The notes beneath the pieces were generated by a model that was not told the origin of the DNA, searched no databases, and was given only the letters and a program-made list of their open reading frames with translations. Shown one piece after another: positions 1 to 6,981 of a stretch of 19,484 nucleotides of DNA. The DNA is from DATLFI01 sp035524895 (GTDB lineage: Bacteria > Acidobacteriota > Thermoanaerobaculia > Multivoradales > Multivoraceae): NCBI GenBank assembly GCA_035524895.1, contig DATLFI010000275.1:1-19484 (forward strand), in the 5' to 3' direction. The position numbers and the translations under genes are program-made. The stretch's first letter is position 1; every line of letters begins with the position of its first letter.

Positions 1-579
1 CTGCTCGAGGGGCGCTGGCGCGATCCCATGATCGGCCGCGATCTCCTGAGCGGGCTCGCCTGCGTCGCCGCGACCCATGGCTCGGTCGCGCTCGCCTATC
101 GCCTCTACCTGGCGCGCGGCGCCACCCAGATCGACGCCCTCCATCCCCACGGCCTGGCGCCGCTGCGCGGGGTGCTGCCGACGCTGGCGAACGTGCTCCA
201 TCCCGCCGCTCTGCTGGTGCCGTTCGGCGTCATGTTCGTACTGGTGCTGATGCGCGCGCTGCTGCGCCGCCCGTGGCCGTCGACGCTGGCGGCGGCGGGG
301 CTGATCGCCGGCTTCAGCCTGCTGCTCAACGGCCTGCACCCTGCCGGCCTGGTGCTGGCGTTGATGATGATCGGGGTGGGCGCCCGCTGGGGCATGCTCG
401 CCCTGGTCGCGGTCGGCTTCTTCACCGTCAACCTGGTTCTCGTGCCGGCGGTGGCCGATCCCGCGCTGTGGTGGACCAGGATCTCCTGGCTGGGGTGGGG
501 GCCGGTGGTGGCGCTCGCGGTCTACGGCTACCGCGTGGCGACGCCGCGGCCGGGCGCCGTCCGCGCGCGCAGCGACTGA
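1..579 (+). CDS. C-terminal fragment of a membrane-anchored Ser/Thr protein kinase-like protein (5' end outside window)
   Basis: The reading frame is open from base 1, so the ATG at 28 is probably internal and the gene begins before the window. The visible 192 residues start with a GRWRDPMIGRD stretch followed by several hydrophobic segments (about residues 60-80, 92-108, 113-145 and 155-170 of the visible part) and a basic C-terminal tail. An RWRDPxxGRD stretch leading into a multi-pass membrane tail is, from my knowledge of the family, typical of the C-terminal domain of bacterial Ser/Thr kinases common in Acidobacteriota; the kinase domain itself would be off the left edge. It ends with TGA at 577-579, convergent with the Crp/Fnr gene and 31 bp from it, so it is not part of the polysaccharide operon. 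It could also be an unrelated multi-pass membrane protein. The membrane character is seen directly; the kinase assignment is inferred. Confidence 0.6.
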   Translation: MLEGRWRDPMIGRDLLSGLACVAATHGSVALAYRLYLARGATQIDALHPHGLAPLRGVLPTLANVLHPAALLVPFGVMFVLVLMRALLRRPWPSTLAAAGLIAGFSLLLNGLHPAGLVLALMMIGVGARWGMLALVAVGFFTVNLVLVPAVADPALWWTRISWLGWGPVVALAVYGYRVATPRPGAVRARSD

Positions 580-610
580 CGCTCCAGCGCCGAGCCGGCC
601 ACCGAGCGGC

Positions 611-1306
611 TCACCCCGCGAACAGCTTCGCCAGCTCGTCGGGTCTATGGATGGTGAGCTGGCGCCGCCCCGCCACCGACACGACGCCGTCCTTCTTGAG
701 CCGCACCATGACGTGATTGACGCGCTCGCGCGTCGCCGCCACCATCTCGGCGATGTCGCTCTGCGTCAGCGGCAGCGTGATGCGGACGCCCTCCTCGACT
801 GGTTCGCCGTACTCCTCGGCCAGCGTGTGGATCTGTCTCGCCACGCGCCCGGTCACGTCGAGGATCGAGAGCGCCTCGATGCGCTCGTTGGCGGAGCGCA
901 GCCGCACGATGAGCTGGGTGATCAGGTTCTGCGACAGTCCCGGGATCGACTCCAGGCACTCCTTGAAGGTTTTGCGCTCCATCCACACCAGGGTGGTGGT
1001 CTCGCGCGTGACCACGTCGGCCGAGTGGCCGGTGGGGCCCACCAGACCCATCTCTCCCAACGTGTTGCCGGGGCCGAGCAGCGCGAGCGTCACCTCCGCC
1101 CCCTCCGAGGTGTAGTGCTGCACCTTGACCGATCCCTCGAGGATGACGAACACCTTGTCGCCGCGCTGATGGGCGCTCGCGAGCTGGGTGCCGGCCGGCA
1201 CCGTGCGGTGATGGAGCAGCTCGGCCAGACGGTCGAGCGACTCGGCCGAGAGCCCTTCGAAGAGCGGCAGCTTGGACAGCACGTCGATCGACACCGTCGC
1301 GCTCAC
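611..1306 (-). CDS. Crp/Fnr family transcriptional regulator
   Basis: 231 residues, the usual size for the family. Residues about 9-125 form a cyclic-nucleotide-binding-like beta-roll (KLPLFEGLS near 12-20, VFVILEGSVKV at 52-62, the phosphate-binding cassette GEMGLVGPTGHSADV at 84-98). A dimerisation helix covers about 120-145, and a winged helix-turn-helix covers about 175-222, with recognition-helix region TQSDIAEMVAATRERVNHVM. The cassette has His94 where E. coli CRP has Arg82, so cAMP binding is doubtful. There is no N-terminal cysteine cluster, so it is not an Fe-S FNR sensor. The GTG start at 1306 is chosen because it overlaps the stop of the DUF4091 gene by four bases (GTGA) and has TTGGAGG just upstream. 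It is the last gene of the long minus-strand operon. Its place there suggests it regulates this locus or reports its activity, but its targets cannot be read from the sequence. Confidence 0.93.
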   Translation of the reverse strand: MSATVSIDVLSKLPLFEGLSAESLDRLAELLHHRTVPAGTQLASAHQRGDKVFVILEGSVKVQHYTSEGAEVTLALLGPGNTLGEMGLVGPTGHSADVVTRETTTLVWMERKTFKECLESIPGLSQNLITQLIVRLRSANERIEALSILDVTGRVARQIHTLAEEYGEPVEEGVRITLPLTQSDIAEMVAATRERVNHVMVRLKKDGVVSVAGRRQLTIHRPDELAKLFAG

Positions 1307-3090
1307 GGCGACGCCTCCAACGAGGAGTGGCGGTCGCCGGCGAGCGCTCCCGCGAGCGCCCGCCGCGCGGCATAGAGCGCCTCGGGCCGGCGGTCCCAAT
1401 CGAAGACCGAGCGGGCCAGCTTCGCCACCTCGCGGCGTGCCAGCTCGGCGTTGCCCGAGCGCTCGAGCAGAACCAGGTACTCGTAGTCCTCGAGGCCCTC
1501 GCGGATGAGCTTGAGGCGGACGCTCTCGATCGGGATGTGGGTGCGGCCGCCGATGCGATCGGGCGTGCCGGGATAGAACAACGTGCCGTCGCCGTTGCCG
1601 CCGTGCAGGTACTGGTCGTCCCACGGGCTGCGCTCGGAGTTGTAGGCCTCGACGGTGTTGTAGTAGAGCTCGCCCGCGATGTCGTAGGCGAAGGCCAGCC
1701 ACGGCATGATGCGGTTCGCCACCGCGTCGACGTCGACCACGTAGCTGGGCCAGCCGCTGAAGGTGGGCGCGTCGCCGACGATGCCGCAGCCGTGGCTCAT
1801 ACAGGACTGGTACCACCACACCTTGCGGCCGGCACGCTCGGCGGCGGCGTATTCGCGCCGCGTCACCGTCTCCTCGCAGTAGGGATCGATCCCGGGGCGC
1901 CGTTCGATGCAGTTGACCGGCGTCGCCCAGACGTCGACCACGTCTCCGAGCGGCGGCGCGAGCTGTTCGGTGAGGAGCGTCCGCAGCCCGGGCGCCGCTT
2001 GACGGGCCTCGCGGCCGATGGCGAGAACCTCCGGGTAGTGATGGTCGCGGCTGGGCTCGTCCCACAGGTAGAGGAACAGTCGATCGAGCCATCCGCGCTG
2101 CTCGAAGTGACGGACCCACTCGCGCCAGTACAGGACCTTGCTCTCGGGATTCGGAAGCGACGGCGGCGTGCGCACGTCGATCGAGGTCACGCGCGCGCCG
2201 GCGAGCGGCTCGCCGTCGCCGAAGACGGTGCCGTCGAGGAACGGCTTCACCTCACCGTCGTAGCGCTCCCACCGCAGCGAGACGCGCTTGGCGTTCGCCT
2301 CCCATTCCGGCGGCATCATGCTGCCGCCGTGCGCCGAGATGCGGTGGCGCAGCAGCGCCGTGGCGTACACCCGGCTGAGCTCCTGGTTGTCGGCGTCGCT
2401 CGAGTAGCCGCCGTGGTGCTGGCGGAGCGCCGAGATGCCGCTGAATCCGAACGAGGTGGGCAGGCTCGAGGTCGACGGCAGCGTGAACGGCAACACGCGC
2501 AGCACGATCGGCGCCTCGACCGCCGGCGCGCCCTTCACCTGCGCCACCACCTGACCGCGATAGTCGCCAGGCGGCGTCGAGGGCGGCACGTAGAGGTCGA
2601 TCCACAGCGGCTGATTGCGTCCGGCCTGAAGCGCGACCGGAAAGGCGCGCCGCTTCTCGCCGGCGTAACGATCGTGAGCCGGCACCAGCGCGTCGGGCCA
2701 TTCTCCGGCCTCGCCTTCGACCGAGGACGGCGTGCGCACCCGCAGCCAACGCTCGACGTAGACCGTCGCCTGGTCGCCCGCGACGCGCGCACCCGCGGGA
2801 CCGAGCAGATCGGACACCGTGGCGCCGGCGACCTCGAGGCCCTCGACGCCGGCGCGCAGGACGAGCTGCAGCGGCTCGAACTCGTTGCGCGCCGCGGAGA
2901 GCTCGATCGGGCCGGAGGGCCGGGGTCGATCGCGCGGGCGCACCTTGTCGAGCGCGTGGGTCGTCCACCACTGGAGATCCCCGGCGGCGGCGCCGTGAGA
3001 CGAGCCGGCGGCCGACGGATCGCGCGCCGTGCGATCGCCGGGGGGCGCGCCGAAGGCGGCCAGCAGCAGGAGGACGCCGAGCCATCTCAC
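1303..3090 (-). CDS. Exported DUF4091 / GH123-like putative glycoside hydrolase
   Basis: 595 residues from a GTG at 3090 that overlaps the PHP gene stop by four bases (GTGA), with GGAGG about 10 bases upstream. Residues 1-16 (VRWLGVLLLLAAFGAP) look like a signal peptide, so the product is probably secreted or periplasmic. Residues about 60-200 form a beta-rich N-terminal domain. Residues about 210-450 look like a TIM-barrel catalytic domain, with a DE pair at 344-345 inside YLWDEP. Residues about 460-580 carry the DUF4091 signature, including LIREGLEDYEYLVLLE at 528-543. In the related GH123 beta-N-acetylgalactosaminidases the catalytic pair is an adjacent Asp-Glu acting by substrate assistance, so the WDEP motif is consistent with a hexosaminidase acting on the polysaccharide. 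Substrate is unknown. It sits between the PHP gene and the Crp/Fnr gene in the same operon. Confidence 0.88.
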   Translation of the reverse strand: MRWLGVLLLLAAFGAPPGDRTARDPSAAGSSHGAAAGDLQWWTTHALDKVRPRDRPRPSGPIELSAARNEFEPLQLVLRAGVEGLEVAGATVSDLLGPAGARVAGDQATVYVERWLRVRTPSSVEGEAGEWPDALVPAHDRYAGEKRRAFPVALQAGRNQPLWIDLYVPPSTPPGDYRGQVVAQVKGAPAVEAPIVLRVLPFTLPSTSSLPTSFGFSGISALRQHHGGYSSDADNQELSRVYATALLRHRISAHGGSMMPPEWEANAKRVSLRWERYDGEVKPFLDGTVFGDGEPLAGARVTSIDVRTPPSLPNPESKVLYWREWVRHFEQRGWLDRLFLYLWDEPSRDHHYPEVLAIGREARQAAPGLRTLLTEQLAPPLGDVVDVWATPVNCIERRPGIDPYCEETVTRREYAAAERAGRKVWWYQSCMSHGCGIVGDAPTFSGWPSYVVDVDAVANRIMPWLAFAYDIAGELYYNTVEAYNSERSPWDDQYLHGGNGDGTLFYPGTPDRIGGRTHIPIESVRLKLIREGLEDYEYLVLLERSGNAELARREVAKLARSVFDWDRRPEALYAARRALAGALAGDRHSSLEASP

Positions 3091-3848
3091 GGTCGCCTGG
3101 CCTCCGGGGTCTCGAGCCGTCGCGGCGCGGCGGCGCGCCGCCAACCGGTGCGGGCGTGGATGGCGAAATCGACCAGCCGGCGCCGCGCGCGGTGGAAGGC
3201 GCCGAGCGAGCGCTCGGCCGCCGGCGAGAGCTCCAGCCCGTAGCGCACCTTGCCGTTGGTCATCCGGTAGTCGCCGGAGCGGAGCGCGGCAAGGATGTCG
3301 CGGCTGCCGGCGGCGGCGACCGGCAGCTCGACTCCCACCGAGCTCAGGTGGCGCACGCCATGGAGGTCCTGGCCGCAGATCGGCAGTCGTCGCGCTCCCA
3401 ACAGCCGGTAGCCGCGCGGATCGGGACCGAACGAGCCGTCGTACGGCGGCTTCGAGTTCCAGACCTCGACGGCGTCGCAGACCTCGAGCAGCATCTCGGG
3501 AATGCGGTGGCGGTAGCGGCCGGGGTGGGCGATCGCGACCAGGCCGCCGGCGGCGCGCACCTGGTCGGCCCAGACCCGAGGATCGGGATCGTCGAGCCAG
3601 CGGTCGACGCCCAGCGCGAGCACGTGATAGCCGCTCCAGCTCCGCTCGTACCCCGGCACCAGCAGGCAGTCCTTCGCCCACCGGCATTCCTCGACCAGCG
3701 CGCCGAACGACACGTAGTCGAGGCTCTCGAAGTGGTCGGCGAGCAGCACCGCGCCGAAGCCGCGCTCGCGCGCCAGCCGGGCGATGGTGCGCGGCGTGAG
3801 CTCGCCGTCGGTCGAGAAACAGGTGTGAGCGTGCACCAGTACCTTCAT
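3087..3848 (-). CDS. PHP-domain metal-dependent phosphoesterase
   Basis: 253 residues from the ATG at 3848, which overlaps the upstream glycosyltransferase stop by four bases (ATGA) and has GGGAG about eight bases upstream. All PHP metal-binding motifs are visible: HAH at 6-8, STDG with Asp14, ADH at 37-39, PGYE with Glu68, YHVLALG with His75, AHPG with His108, and GQDLH at 159-163. It is therefore likely an intact two- or three-metal hydrolase. There is no signal peptide, so it should be cytoplasmic. PHP proteins of this TrpH-like type hydrolyse nucleotides or other phosphoesters, and relatives in capsule loci can be tyrosine phosphatases. The GQDLH variant (in place of GSDxH) and the operon position suggest a role linked to the polysaccharide, but the substrate cannot be told. 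The C-terminal 25 residues are Arg/Ala-rich and probably disordered. Confidence 0.9.
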   Translation of the reverse strand: MKVLVHAHTCFSTDGELTPRTIARLARERGFGAVLLADHFESLDYVSFGALVEECRWAKDCLLVPGYERSWSGYHVLALGVDRWLDDPDPRVWADQVRAAGGLVAIAHPGRYRHRIPEMLLEVCDAVEVWNSKPPYDGSFGPDPRGYRLLGARRLPICGQDLHGVRHLSSVGVELPVAAAGSRDILAALRSGDYRMTNGKVRYGLELSPAAERSLGAFHRARRRLVDFAIHARTGWRRAAAPRRLETPEARRP

Positions 3849-5017
3849 CGCACCATCTCCCTGCGCTGTGCCGGTTCCCCGAGGAAACCCTGAGCTACCG
3901 CGCACATCTCCTCCACCTTGTGGTCCCACGACTCGGTGCGCATCGCCTGCGCGCGCGCGGCGCTCGGCCCGGTCGTTCCCTCCGCCACCAGGCGGTCGAT
4001 CTCGCGCACGAACTCCTCCGCCGTCCGCCCGATCCGCACCGGCGCGAGCCGCTCCGCTTCCGGGATCGCGGTCGCCACCACGGGAAGTCCAGCGGCCAGG
4101 TACTCGCGCAGTTTGAGTGGGTTCGCCGCGAGCGTGAGGCGATTGATGCGGAACGGAAGAATCGCGACGTCGAAGCCCCGGCACCAGGCCGGCAGCGTTT
4201 CGTAGTCGCGCCAACCCACGAGATGGACGTTGGGAAGCGACTCGACCGCCTCAGTCGAGGTCCTGGCCTTGCCGACGAGCACCATCGACCACTGTGGGCG
4301 CGCCTGCGCCGCCGCACGGATCAGATCGAGATCGACCCAGTCCTCGATCAGGCCGAAGAAGCCGACCACCGGCCGCGACAGGCGCTCGAGCTCTCTAGGG
4401 ATGGGGGTCGCGGGGTCGAGCGCCCGGCCGAAGTGAGCGACGTCGACGCCGTGCGTCACCAGGAAGGTGTTCGGATTGAAGCGACGCTTGTCCTCGTAGA
4501 GCGGCCCGGCCGAAACCAGGACCAGGTCGCTCTTGGCCAGCAGCCTGCGTTCCATCTCCGCGATCCCGGCGTCGGCGCCGGTGAACTCGGTGTACTCGTC
4601 GACGCAGTGATAGATCGTCAACCGCTCCCCGAGCGTGCCCACGACGTCGGCGGAGCTCGGCACGAAGGTCCAGGTGATGGGGCGCTCGAAGCCGAGCTGG
4701 CCGAGGACGGCGAGCAGGCTGCGCCGCAACCAGCGCCGGTTCAGGCGGCGTGCCATCGCACTGCCGTAAAACGGCAGGATCAGCGGCGTGAAGGCCCACA
4801 GGTTCTCCCCCACCCGGCGACAGCCGCTGCTGCGCTGGCGCAGCTTGTGGATCACGCGGCGCAGGTCGTGGGTCGACGCGGTCGGCTTGCGGTTGCCCAG
4901 CGAGTCGACCCAGAGCACGCGATTGGTGCGCGCCAACCTGGTCATGATGTGCTTCTTTGACAGCGGGTCGCTGTCCCAGTCGTTGGCGAAGCAGACGATG
5001 TCGTGGCCTTCGAGCAT
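3845..5017 (-). CDS. Glycosyltransferase (GT-B fold, GT4-like)
   Basis: 390 residues from the ATG at 5017. This start is preferred because AGGGAG lies six bases upstream. An in-frame ATG at 5035 would add six residues and overlap the asparagine synthase stop by four bases (ATGA), so it remains possible. The N-terminal half carries IVCFANDWDSDPLSKKHI (8-25) and YHCVDEYTEF (136-145). The C-terminal nucleotide-sugar-binding half has VVGFFGLIEDWVD (217-229), VHLVGWRDYETLP, and the donor-site helix NPLKLREYLAAGLPVVAT (299-316) with Glu305. There are no membrane spans or signal peptide, so it should act at the cytoplasmic face on lipid-linked sugars. It lies between amidotransferase 1 and the PHP gene in one operon. 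Sugar specificity cannot be predicted. Confidence 0.9.
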   Translation of the reverse strand: MLEGHDIVCFANDWDSDPLSKKHIMTRLARTNRVLWVDSLGNRKPTASTHDLRRVIHKLRQRSSGCRRVGENLWAFTPLILPFYGSAMARRLNRRWLRRSLLAVLGQLGFERPITWTFVPSSADVVGTLGERLTIYHCVDEYTEFTGADAGIAEMERRLLAKSDLVLVSAGPLYEDKRRFNPNTFLVTHGVDVAHFGRALDPATPIPRELERLSRPVVGFFGLIEDWVDLDLIRAAAQARPQWSMVLVGKARTSTEAVESLPNVHLVGWRDYETLPAWCRGFDVAILPFRINRLTLAANPLKLREYLAAGLPVVATAIPEAERLAPVRIGRTAEEFVREIDRLVAEGTTGPSAARAQAMRTESWDHKVEEMCAVAQGFLGEPAQRREMVR

Positions 5018-5023
5018 CACCGT

Positions 5024-5029
5024 CTCCCT
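5024..5029 (-). promoter_or_regulatory. Ribosome binding site deciding the start of the 3845-5017 glycosyltransferase
   Basis: AGGGAG on the minus strand, with a six-base spacer to the ATG at 5017. No comparable Shine-Dalgarno sequence precedes the alternative ATG at 5035, so the site favours the shorter start. Confidence 0.55.
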
Positions 5030-5031
5030 CT

Positions 5032-6981
5032 TCATCCAGCGGCCACGGCGGTGCCGGCGCGGCGCCGCACCTCGCTCCGGCGCTCCGGCCGGAAGCGACG
5101 CTCGACGAAGACGCCGTGCCAGGTCTCGAACACCAGCAGGCTCCAGAGCTCGTCGTCGCGCACCGCGACGCCCCGCTCGTGCTGCTCGACCAGCTGCTCG
5201 ACGGCGTCGATGTCGAACCAGGAGCGGCACGCCGAGTCGCTGGCCAGCAGGAGCTCCCGGGTGAAGCCCCGGAGCTCGTGGCGCAGCCAGGACGAGGTCG
5301 GGGTCGTAAAGCCCTTCTTGCCGCGCTTGAGGATCGGGGCCGGCACCACGCCCTGCATCGCCCGCCGCAGCGCGATCTTGCCAGTGGCGCCCCGGCGCTT
5401 GAGGTGCTGCGGCAGCGCGAGCGCGAGCTCCACCAGCTCGTGGTCGAGGAACGGCACGCGCAGCTCCTGACTGTGCGCCATCGTCATCTTGTCGGCCTTG
5501 ACCAGGAGGTCGTCGGGGAGCCAGACCTTGACGTCGGCGTAGAGCATGCGGTCGAGCGGGGAGCTACTCGCGGCGAACGCCGCGAAGTAGGGGTCGAAGA
5601 CCTCGTCGAGCGGACCGTCGGAGACCGCCGCGGCGTCGCGGCCGAGCAGCCGCGCCTTCCAATCGGCGTGGAATGCGCGCGAGACGCCGCGATAGCGCGC
5701 TTCGAGCGGCAGGCCGCCGAGCCGGGCGTAGTGCGGCAGCTTGTCACCGGGCAAGAGCGCTGCGGCCAGCGGCGCCAGCAGGCGTGACGCGCCGGCGCCC
5801 AACTTCGAGCGCAGGCGCTCGAGCGAGAGCATCCGCCCATAGATGCCGTAGCCGCCGAGGATCTCGTCAGCGCCTTCGCCCGAGAGGATGACGGTGACGT
5901 GCTCGCGCGCCTCGCGCGACAGGAAGTAGAGCGGGAGGCACGCCGGGTCGGCCACCGGCTCGTCGAGATGCCAGACCAGCCGCGGCAGCGCGTCCTTCCA
6001 ATCCGAAGCCTCAAGCCGGATCTCGTGATGATCGGCGCCGAAGCGCTCGGCCGCGAGGCGCGCGAAGTCGAGCTCGTTGGCCTCGTTCCCCTCGCGACTC
6101 GAGGTCTGGTAGCCGACGGCGAAGGTCGACACCCGGCGGCCCTGGGCCAGCCGGCTCATCACCGCCAGCATGGTGGTGGAGTCGAGGCCGCCCGACAGGA
6201 AGAGCCCCAGCGGCACCTCCGACATGAGGTGCGAGTCGACGCTGGACTCGAGCGCCTCGCCGAAGCGGCGCACCAACTCGTGGTCGGAGCCGGCAGTCGC
6301 CTCGGCGGGGGCGAGGTCCCAGTAGCGCGGCAGTCGCACGCAGGTCTCGTCCCACACCAGCAGATGGCCGGGCTGGAGCTTCTGGATGCCGCGGAAGAGG
6401 GTGCGGGGCCCCGGCACGAAGCGCAGCGACAGGTAGAGGTCGAGCGCTTCGGGGTCGACCTCGCTCGGCACGCCGGGCACCTCCTGCAGCGCTTTGATCT
6501 CGGAGGCGAACGCCAGGAAGTCGCGCCCGACGTGGTAGTAGAGCGGCTTGATGCCGAGCCGGTCGCGGCCCAGCACCAGCCGGCGGCGGCGGCGGTCCCA
6601 CAGTGCGAATCCGAACATGCCGCGCAGCCGCGCAACGAAGCGCTCGCCGTCGTCCTGATAGGCGTGCACCAGCGTCTCGCAGTCGGAGTGGGTGCGGAAG
6701 ACGTGGCCGCGACCTTCGAGCGCGGCGCGCAGCTCGCGGTGGTTGTAGATCTCGCCGTTGCAGACCAGCGCCACCGAGCCGTCCTCGTCGTAGAGCGGCT
6801 GGCGGCCGCCGCTGCGGTCGATGATGCTCAGGCGCCGGCTGCCGAGCCCGACGTTGCCTTCGACGTAGGCGCCGGAATCGTCCGGTCCGCGGTGCCACAG
6901 GGCGTCGGTCATCGCCTCCACCAGGAGCGGCTCGACCCGCGCCGCGCGTTCGAATCTAACGATCCCGGCGATGCCGCACAT
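5032..6981 (-). CDS. asnB: Asparagine synthase (glutamine-hydrolysing)-type amidotransferase 1
   Basis: 649 residues. The start is fixed by MCGIAGI: Cys2 is the class II glutamine amidotransferase nucleophile exposed after Met removal. GAGGAG lies about seven bases before the ATG. The N-terminal glutaminase domain (1 to about 200) has RR at 49-50, CNGEIYN at 74-80 and Asp100. The C-terminal synthetase domain has the ATP PP-loop SGGLDS at 263-268 and SGEGADEILGGY at 367-378. Both half-reactions look intact. The family makes asparagine; members in exopolysaccharide loci, including exosortase-associated amidotransferases, probably amidate a sugar acid or another carboxylate of the polymer. The first 26 bases overlap the end of the glycosyltransferase-heparinase gene. 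It is a clear paralogue of the gene at 16373-18325. Confidence is high for the family and low for the true acceptor. Confidence 0.94.
   Translation of the reverse strand: MCGIAGIVRFERAARVEPLLVEAMTDALWHRGPDDSGAYVEGNVGLGSRRLSIIDRSGGRQPLYDEDGSVALVCNGEIYNHRELRAALEGRGHVFRTHSDCETLVHAYQDDGERFVARLRGMFGFALWDRRRRRLVLGRDRLGIKPLYYHVGRDFLAFASEIKALQEVPGVPSEVDPEALDLYLSLRFVPGPRTLFRGIQKLQPGHLLVWDETCVRLPRYWDLAPAEATAGSDHELVRRFGEALESSVDSHLMSEVPLGLFLSGGLDSTTMLAVMSRLAQGRRVSTFAVGYQTSSREGNEANELDFARLAAERFGADHHEIRLEASDWKDALPRLVWHLDEPVADPACLPLYFLSREAREHVTVILSGEGADEILGGYGIYGRMLSLERLRSKLGAGASRLLAPLAAALLPGDKLPHYARLGGLPLEARYRGVSRAFHADWKARLLGRDAAAVSDGPLDEVFDPYFAAFAASSSPLDRMLYADVKVWLPDDLLVKADKMTMAHSQELRVPFLDHELVELALALPQHLKRRGATGKIALRRAMQGVVPAPILKRGKKGFTTPTSSWLRHELRGFTRELLLASDSACRSWFDIDAVEQLVEQHERGVAVRDDELWSLLVFETWHGVFVERRFRPERRSEVRRRAGTAVAAG

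Noticed and set aside
592..612. GAGCCG/CGGCTC inverted repeat between the convergent kinase-like and Crp/Fnr genes, as a bidirectional terminator
   Set aside because: Only a six-base stem with a nine-base loop and no T-tract on either strand; short GC-rich stems are common at this base composition.
1303..3687. A 794-residue version of the DUF4091 protein starting upstream at 3687
   Set aside because: The extra 199 residues are an out-of-frame reading of the PHP gene; the signal peptide and GTGA overlap fix the start at 3090.
3029..3799. Long + strand open frames opposite the minus-strand genes (for example 1327-3243, 5899-7515, 11932-13395, 12998-15256, 16550-18193)
   Set aside because: Low-complexity Arg/Ala/Gly-rich or His/Glu/Val/Ala-rich translations with no domain motifs, antisense to clear genes. 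They are the usual shadow frames of high-GC DNA.
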